Of a DNA stretch of 64,000 nt, positions 25,148-32,655 are shown one piece after another; within the stretch, counting starts at the first letter, position 1; the number at the start of each line of letters is the position of its first letter. The DNA is from Robiginitalea biformata HTCC2501. GTDB taxonomy: Bacteria; Bacteroidota; Bacteroidia; Flavobacteriales; Flavobacteriaceae. Location: assembly GCF_000024125.1 (NCBI RefSeq), contig NC_013222.1, forward strand, positions 2,334,501-2,398,500, in the 5' to 3' direction. Under the pieces are notes generated by a model that did not search any database, was not told the origin of the DNA, and was given only the letters and a program-made list of their open reading frames with translations. The translations under genes and the position numbers were made by a program.

Positions 25148-26308
25148 ATGGAAAGAGAAATATTCCTGAAAGATTTCCTGGAACAAAAAGACCCCTGGTT
25201 TGCCACCCGGCCTGCCAACCGATCCCTCCTCAGGTTCGACGGGGCGCGTTTTAAAAGCAAGGAGGAAACCCTGCTCATCAGGGATATTCCCGGGTATTTC
25301 GAAATTGACCGGACAAGCCTTCCCGGGAAGGTCGCGCTTGCAACCGTCACCACCCACCAGGGGTTCTACGTAGATTTAGCCCGCTACGGGGATTCCGAAA
25401 CGTATTTTCAGGAGGCGATCGGGTCCAGGAGCCGCTCCAACCTGAGAAGATACAGGAACCGGCTGGAAACCTGTTTTGACATTGCATACCGGGATTACTT
25501 CGGCGCTATTGAATTGGACGAGTACAACCGGCTTTTTGAGGTGTTGGAGGGGTTGCTGGTCCGGAGGTTCCGGGAGAAGGGGGAGGAGAACTATGAGTTG
25601 CAGCATCTGGGTCATTTCCAGGCCGTGCTGCGCGATATGATCCTCGATAAAAAGGCCCATCTGTTTGTGATCTATCACGGCCATAAGCCCATCAGTATCC
25701 GCATCAATATGTTCAGGGACGAGATGGCGTATTACATAATCAGCGGATACGACATCGACTATTCAAAATTTCACCTGGGTTTCATAGACATGGCCATGAG
25801 CATACAGTGGATGTTCGCGAATGGTTTTGACAGGTACGACCTGCTGAAAGGGTACGGATACTATAAGAAGAAATGGACCCGGGACAGCTATTTTTGCCGG
25901 GATTGCTATATCTATGATCGCTCCAGACCTGTCGCCTGGGGCGTAACCCGCATGTCCGTACTTAAGTCCCGCATCCGGTACGGGCTGTACCGCTGGCTGA
26001 AGAACCGCCCGGCCGGGAAGCTTGTGAAATCGCTTCGCAAGACAATTGCGGGGCCCCGAAATGCCGGAGGGGCCGCTTCCAGGGTAATCGAAGGGGGTCC
26101 GGCTGAAATCCAACCTGAGAAACTGGGCCTGGAAATCGATATTGAGAACCAGCCGGAATACCGGGTCTTGAGACAGCCGGTTTATCGCTTCTTGTTTTAC
26201 TCCCGGGAAGCCTACAGAGATCTCCGGGTATACGCGCATAAAGAGCGGGACGATCTGTTTTTTATCCGGGGCAGAAATAAGAGCCAGACCCTAGTCGTTC
26301 AACACTAA
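25148..26308 (+). CDS. FemAB/GNAT-like acyltransferase, paralogue 4 of 6, with C-terminal extension
   Basis: This gene encodes 386 residues and starts 12 nt after paralogue 3. It is a very regular member: LLIRDIPGYFEID (~43-55), 'YVDLARYGDSETYFQEA', RSNLRRYRNRLETCF, RRFREKGEEN, 'LFVIYHGHKPISIRI' (~178), 'YDIDYSKFHLGFIDM' and FDRYDLLKGYGYYKKKW (to ~244). A basic linker leads to the shared C-terminal module LRQPVYRFLF ... LFFIRGRNKSQTLVV. There is no signal peptide, so it acts in the cytoplasm on a precursor before export, if it works like other FemAB-type enzymes. Confidence 0.8.
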   Translation: MEREIFLKDFLEQKDPWFATRPANRSLLRFDGARFKSKEETLLIRDIPGYFEIDRTSLPGKVALATVTTHQGFYVDLARYGDSETYFQEAIGSRSRSNLRRYRNRLETCFDIAYRDYFGAIELDEYNRLFEVLEGLLVRRFREKGEENYELQHLGHFQAVLRDMILDKKAHLFVIYHGHKPISIRINMFRDEMAYYIISGYDIDYSKFHLGFIDMAMSIQWMFANGFDRYDLLKGYGYYKKKWTRDSYFCRDCYIYDRSRPVAWGVTRMSVLKSRIRYGLYRWLKNRPAGKLVKSLRKTIAGPRNAGGAASRVIEGGPAEIQPEKLGLEIDIENQPEYRVLRQPVYRFLFYSREAYRDLRVYAHKERDDLFFIRGRNKSQTLVVQH

Positions 26309-26323
26309 CCGACCCAGGCAACC

Positions 26324-27529
26324 ATGGAAGTGTATAAATTCTTTTTGGATATCCTGTTCCGGGCCGATAGCCGGCAACGCTACTTTGACAGCGTGCTGAA
26401 TACTTTTACCGGGGAAACCGTCTACGAGGAAGCCGCGAACCCGGAAGAGGCGCCGATGAGACAAGGCGCCACCTTTGTGGACGTGCCCGATTACCTTTCC
26501 CCTCGCTATACGGGGGGCGATAATTCCCTGCGAATCCTCAAAGTGCCCTTGTATGAAGGGTATCTGGTGGATCTCACAAGGTTTGGGGATGTGGAGGACT
26601 ACCTGAGGAACCACGTAGGGAAGGCGCGATACTCTCAACTCCGACGGTATAAAAAGCGACTGGATCTCTGTATTTCGCCCAGATACGTGGCCTATTACGG
26701 CGAAATGGACGAGCGGGAATACCGGTTTGTCTTTGAATGCCTCAGGGAGTTTACCGAAAAGCGGTTCCGGCAGAAGGAAGAGATCAACTACGAGCTTCCC
26801 TTCCTGGCGTATTACGAAGAAGTCATGTATCGGATGATCCTTGAAAAAAAGGCGCTGTTGTTTGTTATCTACGACGGCAAGAAACCGATCAATATCACCC
26901 TGAATTTTATTTTTGGCGACCTGATGCTGCACTGGAATAGCTGTTTTGACATCGACTACGGAGTATTCAACGTGGGCCATATCAATACCATGGAACATTT
27001 CCGCTGGTGTTTCAAAAACAATATTTGCGTATTCGATATGGGGCGCGGCAATTTCTGGCATAAGCAGCGGCTGATCAACCACACCTACCGCTACCAACAG
27101 CACATTGTCTGCAAGCGGACCTTCCTGTCGGTTTCCAGGGCTGTTCTTTATGCGGCCCGGCCCTATTTGAGGTATTACCTGATTCGCGGGCTGAAAAAGG
27201 TCAACGCTCAGAAACTGTACGGTTACTATGCAAAATACCGGTTCAGGAGCCGACAGCGGGACGGCCATTCCCCAGCAGTTTCCGAAAGTACAGAATATAC
27301 ATGGAGCGATGCAGCCGGGGCGGTGCCTCCGACGGAATGCCTTCGGGCCGTCTTCCCGGGGGAGGAGGGGTATGCCCGTCTCCGGGGTCCCTTCAACCAG
27401 TTCCTGCATCGGGAGAAAATTTCACAAACCGGGGTGCAGGTATTTGAGCAAGCAGGTTCCGAAGACAGTTTTATTATCCGTACCCCCGATAAAACCCTGC
27501 AATTATCCTTCAATCAAAAAATCGCTTAG
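26324..27529 (+). CDS. FemAB/GNAT-like acyltransferase, paralogue 5 of 6, with C-terminal extension
   Basis: This gene encodes 401 residues, 15 nt after paralogue 4. Landmarks are FVDVPDYLSPR, 'YLVDLTRFGDVEDYLRN', 'YSQLRRYKKRLDLC', KRFRQKEEINYE, 'LFVIYDGKKPINITLNF', 'FDIDYGVFNVGH' and MGRGNFWHKQRL. The last block departs most from the others (HKQ in place of YKKKW), so its active site may differ. The shared C-terminal module is also the most diverged (LRGPFNQFL ... FIIRTPDKTLQLSF). Confidence 0.78.
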   Translation: MEVYKFFLDILFRADSRQRYFDSVLNTFTGETVYEEAANPEEAPMRQGATFVDVPDYLSPRYTGGDNSLRILKVPLYEGYLVDLTRFGDVEDYLRNHVGKARYSQLRRYKKRLDLCISPRYVAYYGEMDEREYRFVFECLREFTEKRFRQKEEINYELPFLAYYEEVMYRMILEKKALLFVIYDGKKPINITLNFIFGDLMLHWNSCFDIDYGVFNVGHINTMEHFRWCFKNNICVFDMGRGNFWHKQRLINHTYRYQQHIVCKRTFLSVSRAVLYAARPYLRYYLIRGLKKVNAQKLYGYYAKYRFRSRQRDGHSPAVSESTEYTWSDAAGAVPPTECLRAVFPGEEGYARLRGPFNQFLHREKISQTGVQVFEQAGSEDSFIIRTPDKTLQLSFNQKIA

Positions 27530-27534
27530 GGATT

Positions 27535-28695
27535 ATGGTCAGAACGCCAATCGGTTTGTTGCTAACGCTTTTCCGCGAATGCCGGATCCCGGATAAATTT
27601 TCCCATGTGGGGAAATTCGGGGAGGTGCCCATCGATGCCCAAAGCGAACTGGACCAACTCCCATGCCCGCCCGGGCAGGTGTGCTCCTTCAGGCTGGCGC
27701 CGGGCTACATGCAATTCCACCTGAAGGACCCCGGGGATACCCTGGTACGCATCCCGCAGCAAAACTGGGGCTATTCGATAGACCTGGAAGGCTGCGCCAC
27801 GGCAGACGATTACCTGCAAAAACAATTCAAATCCAAATATCGAAGTATTATCCGGCGGTATGTAAAACGTTTGGATGCCTGTTTTAAGACGGAGTACGTA
27901 ACCCATGGGGAAGACCTCGCCCCCGACCACTACGAGTCTCTTATGGAGGAGTTGAAAACCATGATAGACCGGAGGTTTGGCCAGCGGAAAGAATCGCACA
28001 AGGAAGAGAAAAACTGGAAGGACATCCTGGCGAATTCCCACGATTTAATCCGACGGAACAAGGCCTCCCTGTTTGTTATTTATGCGGACGGGGAACCGAT
28101 TGAAATTTCGCTGAATTACCACTTCAACGGGATCCTGTTCAGTTGTATTTCCTCCTACGATATCGACTATTCCAAATTCGGCCTGGGCCATGTGGAAATC
28201 TACAAACAACTGGAATGGTGCCTCGCCAACGGGTTCCGCGTTTTTGAAATGGGTGTTGGCGGCATGGACTACAAAAGGCGGTGGAGCAATAACATCTACC
28301 AGTTTGAGCACCTGGTAATCTTCAAAAACGGCTGGCCCCAAAATGCAAAATCCCGTTTGGAGGTTGCGCGCATCCGGATCAGGGAATACCTGAAGTCGAA
28401 AAAGGTCAATGAAATCCCCCACCGACTGAAGAGCCGGTTTGCCACTTGGGGCCGGGGAGGGGATGCCGATAAAGGCCCCGACATCCGGGATGCAGACCCG
28501 GCCGGATGGGATGGGGATTGGCACCCGGTAGACTGGATTTCAGGCGAGCACGCGTACCTCCGGAGCCACGTCTTTGATTTCCTGTATTCCAGCGAGGAGC
28601 AGAAAAAGGATGTTGAGGTGTACGAATCGCGGGTGCATCCGGGACACTATGCAATCAGGGGGGCGAAAAAAGCCAGGGAACTCCGGTTTTCCTGA
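27535..28695 (+). CDS. FemAB/GNAT-like acyltransferase, paralogue 6 of 6, with C-terminal extension
   Basis: This gene encodes 386 residues, 5 nt after paralogue 5. The usual DIPGY block is weaker here (YMQFHLKDPGDTLVRIP). The rest fits: 'YSIDLEGCATADDYL', 'YRSIIRRYVKRLDACF', RRFGQRKESHKEE, 'LFVIYADGEPIEISLNY', 'YDIDYSKFGLGHVEI', LEWCLANGFRVFEMGVGGMDYKRRW. The C-terminal module reads LRSHVFDFLYSSEE ... YAIRGAKKARELRF. It is the last gene of the array. No obvious terminator was found directly behind it. Confidence 0.78.
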   Translation: MVRTPIGLLLTLFRECRIPDKFSHVGKFGEVPIDAQSELDQLPCPPGQVCSFRLAPGYMQFHLKDPGDTLVRIPQQNWGYSIDLEGCATADDYLQKQFKSKYRSIIRRYVKRLDACFKTEYVTHGEDLAPDHYESLMEELKTMIDRRFGQRKESHKEEKNWKDILANSHDLIRRNKASLFVIYADGEPIEISLNYHFNGILFSCISSYDIDYSKFGLGHVEIYKQLEWCLANGFRVFEMGVGGMDYKRRWSNNIYQFEHLVIFKNGWPQNAKSRLEVARIRIREYLKSKKVNEIPHRLKSRFATWGRGGDADKGPDIRDADPAGWDGDWHPVDWISGEHAYLRSHVFDFLYSSEEQKKDVEVYESRVHPGHYAIRGAKKARELRFS

Positions 28696-28770
28696 TTCCG
28701 CTGAGTGAAATCTGTACGTGAAACACCGATCGCCCGAAAACACAATCGTGTTTAGTATCCTGAAATTCAG

Positions 28771-28778
28771 TATCTTTA
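28771..28778 (+). promoter_or_regulatory. Candidate promoter of the CBS-domain gene
   Basis: TATCTTTA matches TAnnTTTG at 7 of 8 positions, with TTTAG about 20 nt upstream. It lies 26 nt before ATG 28805. Confidence 0.35.
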
Positions 28779-28804
28779 ATAGGGATTGGTAAAAAGCAGG
28801 AATT

Positions 28805-29266
28805 ATGGGAATCAAGAGTTTTACAGGCCGGAGGGAAAAGCAACCCGAAGAAAAAGTGCCGCTGCGGGTGCGGGATTATATGACCCGCAACCTGATTACC
28901 TTCCACCCGGACCAGCACGTGGAAGAAGTCATCGATTTGTTGATCCGCCATAAAATATCCGGCGGCCCCGTGGTGAATGAAGACCGGGAACTCGTCGGGA
29001 TCCTGTCGGAAGGCGACTGCATCAAGCACATCAGCGACAGTCGCTATTACAACATGCCCCCGGAACAGAACCGCGTTTCCAATTGCATGGTCCGGGATGT
29101 GGAGACTATTGACGGCAACCTGAATATTTTTGATGCCGCCAAAAAGTTTTTGGAGGCCAAAAGACGCCGTTTCCCGATTGTGGAAAATGGCAAGCTGGCG
29201 GGGCAGATATCCCAGAAGGACATCCTGAAGGCCACCGTGGCGCTGCGTTCGCAACGATGGAAGTAA
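28805..29266 (+). CDS. Two-CBS-domain protein
   Basis: This 153-residue protein is almost entirely a pair of CBS domains: 'RDYMTRNLITFHPDQHVEEVIDLL ... GGPVVNEDRELVGILSEGDC' and 'VRDVETIDGNLNIFDAAKKFLEAKRRRFPIVENGKLAGQISQKDIL'. Such stand-alone pairs bind adenine nucleotides (AMP, ATP or SAM) and signal energy state to a partner. No output domain is present. It has its own upstream region and so may not belong to the acyltransferase operon. Confidence 0.88.
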   Translation: MGIKSFTGRREKQPEEKVPLRVRDYMTRNLITFHPDQHVEEVIDLLIRHKISGGPVVNEDRELVGILSEGDCIKHISDSRYYNMPPEQNRVSNCMVRDVETIDGNLNIFDAAKKFLEAKRRRFPIVENGKLAGQISQKDILKATVALRSQRWK

Positions 29267-29604
29267 GCCCGGGTGCCTTGCCCCGCACGGAAGAAGCAGG
29301 CCGGGAAAAATCAATTTTTCCACCCCGATGTTAAACCGACGATTATTCTTCGTACCTTCGCCCCATAATTATCAGGCATCTGCCTTAGCCTTTCTCTGAC
29401 CCGGAATAGATTTTAATCCACTTCTCTCAGTTTACGTCTCTCAGCTGCCCCTTTTAATAATTATCGTGTAGTACGCGCCAAATGGAAACTCCATAGGAGT
29501 GCCTTCGGAAGCGGCCTGCACAACGAACATGAATACGATTACCGGGTATGCCATCAAAAACAACGGCCTGCCCATTACTTGAATAACAATTAACAATTAC
29601 TACA
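29267..29604 (+). promoter_or_regulatory. Promoter and long 5' leader of the cold-shock gene
   Basis: 338 bp without a gene. A -7-like box TACCTTCG lies at 29353-29360, about 245 nt before ATG 29605, so the transcript would carry a leader of about 240 nt. The part near the ATG is AT-rich (AACAATTAACAATTACTACA) and fits easy ribosome entry. Long leaders that refold in the cold are known for CspA-type genes; that this one does so is inferred. Confidence 0.45.
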
Positions 29605-29796
29605 ATGCAAAAAGGAACAGTTAAGTTTTTTAACGAATCAAAAGGTTACGGCTTTATCACAGGAGTGGAAGGCAAAGATGTCTTTGTACACGCTTCAGGC
29701 CTCGAGGAGGAAATCCGCGAGAATGACGAAGTGTACTTCGAGGTTGAGCAGGGCCAGAAAGGCCCCAGCGCCGTTAACGTGCGCATCGCCGACTAA
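29605..29796 (+). CDS. cspA: Cold-shock domain protein
   Basis: This 63-residue single cold-shock domain has both RNA-binding motifs: RNP1 KGYGFI and RNP2 VFVHAS. It binds single-stranded RNA or DNA and acts as an RNA chaperone in the cytoplasm. It is slightly shorter than the 70-residue Escherichia coli CspA. A long leader precedes it and a strong terminator follows 29 nt after the stop, so it is monocistronic. The symbol is used in the family sense; which paralogue this is cannot be told. Confidence 0.95.
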   Translation: MQKGTVKFFNESKGYGFITGVEGKDVFVHASGLEEEIRENDEVYFEVEQGQKGPSAVNVRIAD

Positions 29797-29825
29797 CCGG
29801 AATATATTTACCGGACACCATACTA

Positions 29826-29851
29826 CAGGGCCCCATCGGGGCCCTGTTTTT
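29826..29851 (+). terminator. Intrinsic terminator of the cold-shock gene
   Basis: CAGGGCCCC (29826-29834) and GGGGCCCTG (29838-29846) form a 9-bp stem with an ATC loop and a five-T tail. Confidence 0.9.
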
Positions 29852-30017
29852 ATTTCCGGCTTTTTGGAATACCCGTATGGCTGGATTTGGGCAGGAATGG
29901 TGCATTTCATCGAAAAAACGGTTATTCGGGTAGGGTATACCAGAGGTATCTTGTTATTTCAAGGCACAAATAGGTTCAGCAGGGGTCTCACCCGCTGACA
30001 ACCAGAACCCTGAAATC

Positions 30018-30956
30018 ATGAACATGCGATTTTTTACCCTGGCTGCGATCTTTCTGGCCGCCCTGACTTTTTCTTTTTGTACCGATAGCGACGACCCCGG
30101 TCTAAATGCCGATTCGGGTCGGCTCACCGTTCGCCTTACGGACGCCCCTTTTCCCTATGAACTGGTCGATGAAGCCAATGTGACCATTTTCAAAGTGGAT
30201 GCGCGCCTGGCCGAAACGGATGAACCCGGTGATTCCCAAACCGGGGAGGCCGGTGAATCCCCGGCAGAGGAAATGGCAGGCCCCCCTTATATCACCCTTA
30301 TGGAGGAAGAAGTCCAGGTCAATTTGCTGACCCTGGTCAACGGGGTTACCCGGGAACTCGCTGCTCTTGATGTTCCTGCGGGAACGTATGACCTGATTCG
30401 TGTTTACGTTAAGGGGGTCAATGTTGTCCTGACGGACGGGACGCAATACGACCTGAAAGTACCCAGCGGGGCTGAAACGGGAATCAAAGTATTTATCAGA
30501 CCGGGCCTGGTGGTAACCGGCGGGCTGTCGTCCGACCTGTTGCTGGATTTTGACGTCAGCCGTTCTTTTATTGCCAAAGGAAATCCGGAAACACCAGCTG
30601 GGATCAATGGCTTTAATTTCAAGCCGGTTGTCAAAGCGAGCAATATGTCCGTTGCGGGGACCCTTACCGGGAAAGTCGGCACCCTGGAGGATGACGTTGT
30701 TGTGGGGTTGGAAGGGGCTCAATTGTCAATTTTTGCGGCGGATACGCTGAACACCACCGCTTTTTCCGACCCCGATGGACACTATGCGGTCATGGGCCTG
30801 GAAGCGGGTACCTATTCCGTGGTGGCCGAACTGGGGGGATATCTCGCCAGCGATACCGTGGAAGTACAAATAGACGCCGCAAATGTTAGCCGTCAGGATT
30901 TTGTGCTGGAACCTGAGACCGCCGAAGAGGAGACCACTACGGACGGGGGGAGTTGA
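30018..30956 (+). CDS. DUF4382 lipoprotein with C-terminal carboxypeptidase-regulatory-like domain
   Basis: This gene encodes 312 residues. The export signal ends in FSFC (Cys21), an imperfect lipobox. The DUF4382 domain (~33-205) starts GRLTVRLTDAPFPYELVDEANVTI, typical of the family. It carries an acidic insert (~65-85). The C-terminal part (~215-300) is a regulatory beta-sandwich (GTLTGKVG ... SDPDGHYAVMGLEAGTYSVVAELGGY) like those of carboxypeptidases and TonB receptors. A surface or periplasmic binding role is likely; the true ligand is unknown. Confidence 0.82.
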   Translation: MNMRFFTLAAIFLAALTFSFCTDSDDPGLNADSGRLTVRLTDAPFPYELVDEANVTIFKVDARLAETDEPGDSQTGEAGESPAEEMAGPPYITLMEEEVQVNLLTLVNGVTRELAALDVPAGTYDLIRVYVKGVNVVLTDGTQYDLKVPSGAETGIKVFIRPGLVVTGGLSSDLLLDFDVSRSFIAKGNPETPAGINGFNFKPVVKASNMSVAGTLTGKVGTLEDDVVVGLEGAQLSIFAADTLNTTAFSDPDGHYAVMGLEAGTYSVVAELGGYLASDTVEVQIDAANVSRQDFVLEPETAEEETTTDGGS

Positions 30957-31064
30957 CTCCGCCGGCCACTCGAACTAAATTAAGGGGGCAGCGCACTGTT
31001 TTTATACCCGGACCGTAGGCGCCTTAACGCGCATGATGTTCCTGGTGAGAATGCCCGGCAGTGA

Positions 31065-31505
31065 TTATTTGGCAGGGGTAGACGGCGTCGAAATCCGAGC
31101 TCCATCCACCCATTCCCCGTAAGTGACAGGCCTCAGGTATTCGATCAGCGCGACGATCATCTGATCTTCCCCGATATTTTGCAGGTCGTTGACCATTGCG
31201 GCACTCTCAATGGACCGGGTTACGGTTTCTCCCCGTTCAAAAATCAACAGGTCGATAGCCCCTTTGCAGGATCGCGTAATTGCCGTACCTCCTGTAAGGC
31301 AAACCAGCGTGAATTTATGCTGCAATACGCGGAAGGGGATCCGTTCATAGGGCTCCATGCCAAAGACCTTCAATCGCATGTGCGAGTCCTCGTGAAGGAT
31401 GCAATCCTGACCTTCCGCAAGTTGATTCAGCGAGTGGAGTTCATTCAGGTGGTCCGGGTTCCATCGGTCATAATATCCCTCCCGGTTTAATTCAATGCGC
31501 TTCAT
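31065..31505 (-). CDS. Cupin-like small protein, unknown
   Basis: This gene encodes 146 residues. A beta-rich pattern with regular Gly and Pro turns ('HMRLKVFGMEPYERIPFRVLQHKFTLVCLTGGTAI ... IFERGETV') suggests a single-stranded jelly-roll (cupin), but the metal-binding His set is incomplete. It is the last gene of a minus-strand group that includes a receiver, a STAS-like protein and a sigma-54 activator, so it may be a sensor or adaptor. Function not recognised. Confidence 0.5.
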   Translation of the reverse strand: MKRIELNREGYYDRWNPDHLNELHSLNQLAEGQDCILHEDSHMRLKVFGMEPYERIPFRVLQHKFTLVCLTGGTAITRSCKGAIDLLIFERGETVTRSIESAAMVNDLQNIGEDQMIVALIEYLRPVTYGEWVDGARISTPSTPAK

Positions 31506-31579
31506 AAAAGTATTCTCAGTTTATTGTTAAGGTTCGGGGGAACATGATCAACTATTTGTTTTTATATCGTTTGCTTTGG

Positions 31580-32002
31580 TCAATGGGGACCCGAGGATAA
31601 ATCCTGCAGGATTTCTCTGATCCGCTCCACGGTGATCGGTTTTTGGATAAAACCCGCGCAATTCTTGGGGACATGATGACCCATCCGGTCGGAATACATG
31701 GCGTGGGTCAAATAGGCTCTCTTTTTTTTATACAGCCCGCCTTTCAGACCATAGAGGGAGTTCAGGAATTCCGGTCCGCTCATTTGCGGCATGTTGATTT
31801 CCACCAATATCAGGTCCGGAACAAACCGGTATTCCGGGGAATCCGGTAGCACCTGTGTTTTTAAAAATTCGAAGGCCTTTTCCGTATCGAGGAATGTAAG
31901 GATCTCCGCCTGCCGGAACTCGCTATCCAGATTCCGCTGGGCGATATACAGGTCGATTTCGTTGTGGTCTACCAACAGGATTTGCATGGGGTCATCTTTC
32001 AT
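31580..32002 (-). CDS. Stand-alone receiver domain with Glu in place of the phospho-Asp
   Basis: This 140-residue CheY-like receiver has LLVDHNEID at the start of the fold and the conserved Lys in GFIQKPI. The acceptor position reads LILVEINMPQMSG, so residue 68 is Glu where Asp is normal. Glu at this place often mimics the phosphorylated state. There is no output domain. The start overlaps the STAS-like gene end by 11 nt, so the two are co-translated and may bind each other. Confidence 0.82.
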   Translation of the reverse strand: MKDDPMQILLVDHNEIDLYIAQRNLDSEFRQAEILTFLDTEKAFEFLKTQVLPDSPEYRFVPDLILVEINMPQMSGPEFLNSLYGLKGGLYKKKRAYLTHAMYSDRMGHHVPKNCAGFIQKPITVERIREILQDLSSGPH

Positions 32003-32420
32003 TTGTACGGGATTTTTGGCTTGCGGCGGCTACCAGCGAATCGCAGAATCGTTTGGCGTCCGGCATGTTTGTACAGATGGCCGAGGGTGTTTTCCGGTGG
32101 ATAAGACGCACGTATGACTGAACGAGCAGGCGGATGGACAGGGATTGCACCACATAGGCTTCCCCAAGTATCAGCGGAATGCGCTGGCACCTTGCAGAGA
32201 GTATCTTAGCCGTATCTGCCGACAACGTCCCCCGGGCTTGCCTGAGGTCAACGACTAACGGCATGGGTACCCCCCGGCATAGATCGTGGATGACCCGCAG
32301 GAATTGCTGATAGTTGCGGGCGGTGCATTGTGCGATCTTGCTAATGTCGTCAAACCGACAGTAAAGTACGCCTTCATGCGCCCAGAAAGATACCTGGTTT
32401 GCGATATTGGTTTTTTCCAT
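31992..32420 (-). CDS. STAS-like small protein
   Basis: This gene encodes 142 residues. The alternation of strands and helices (WAHEGVLYCRFDDISKI, 'PLVVDLRQARGTLSADTAKIL', 'LVQSYVRLIHRKTPSAICTNMPDAKRF') resembles anti-sigma-factor antagonist (STAS) folds. A similar uncharacterised group occurs in many Bacteroidetes. No clear phospho-Ser motif is visible. It is coupled with the receiver gene. A partner-switch role is an inference. Confidence 0.5.
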   Translation of the reverse strand: MEKTNIANQVSFWAHEGVLYCRFDDISKIAQCTARNYQQFLRVIHDLCRGVPMPLVVDLRQARGTLSADTAKILSARCQRIPLILGEAYVVQSLSIRLLVQSYVRLIHRKTPSAICTNMPDAKRFCDSLVAAASQKSRTNER

Positions 32421-32655
32421 TTAAAAGCTGCTGGCCCGGATTCGGGTTGCCGGCAATTGTTTGGGGGAAGCAGAATGCCGGTCCGTGCTGCCAAAGTCAG
32501 GACCAAGGAGTGTGCCAAAAAGAATTTGGAAACGTATAGTAGGCTTATAGACAAGAATTTAGACCCTGGATAAAAACGGAAGGATCCGATAGGGAAGTGA
32601 CGGTATTCCGTTACCGTAGGGCCGTAAACAAGGAAAACCACGGCATACCGCGAAA

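Noticed and set aside
26291..27409. A 372-codon minus-strand frame opposite acyltransferase paralogue 5
   Set aside because: It mirrors conserved blocks of the paralogue on the sense strand; similar shadows occur opposite the other paralogues, as expected from shared codon use.
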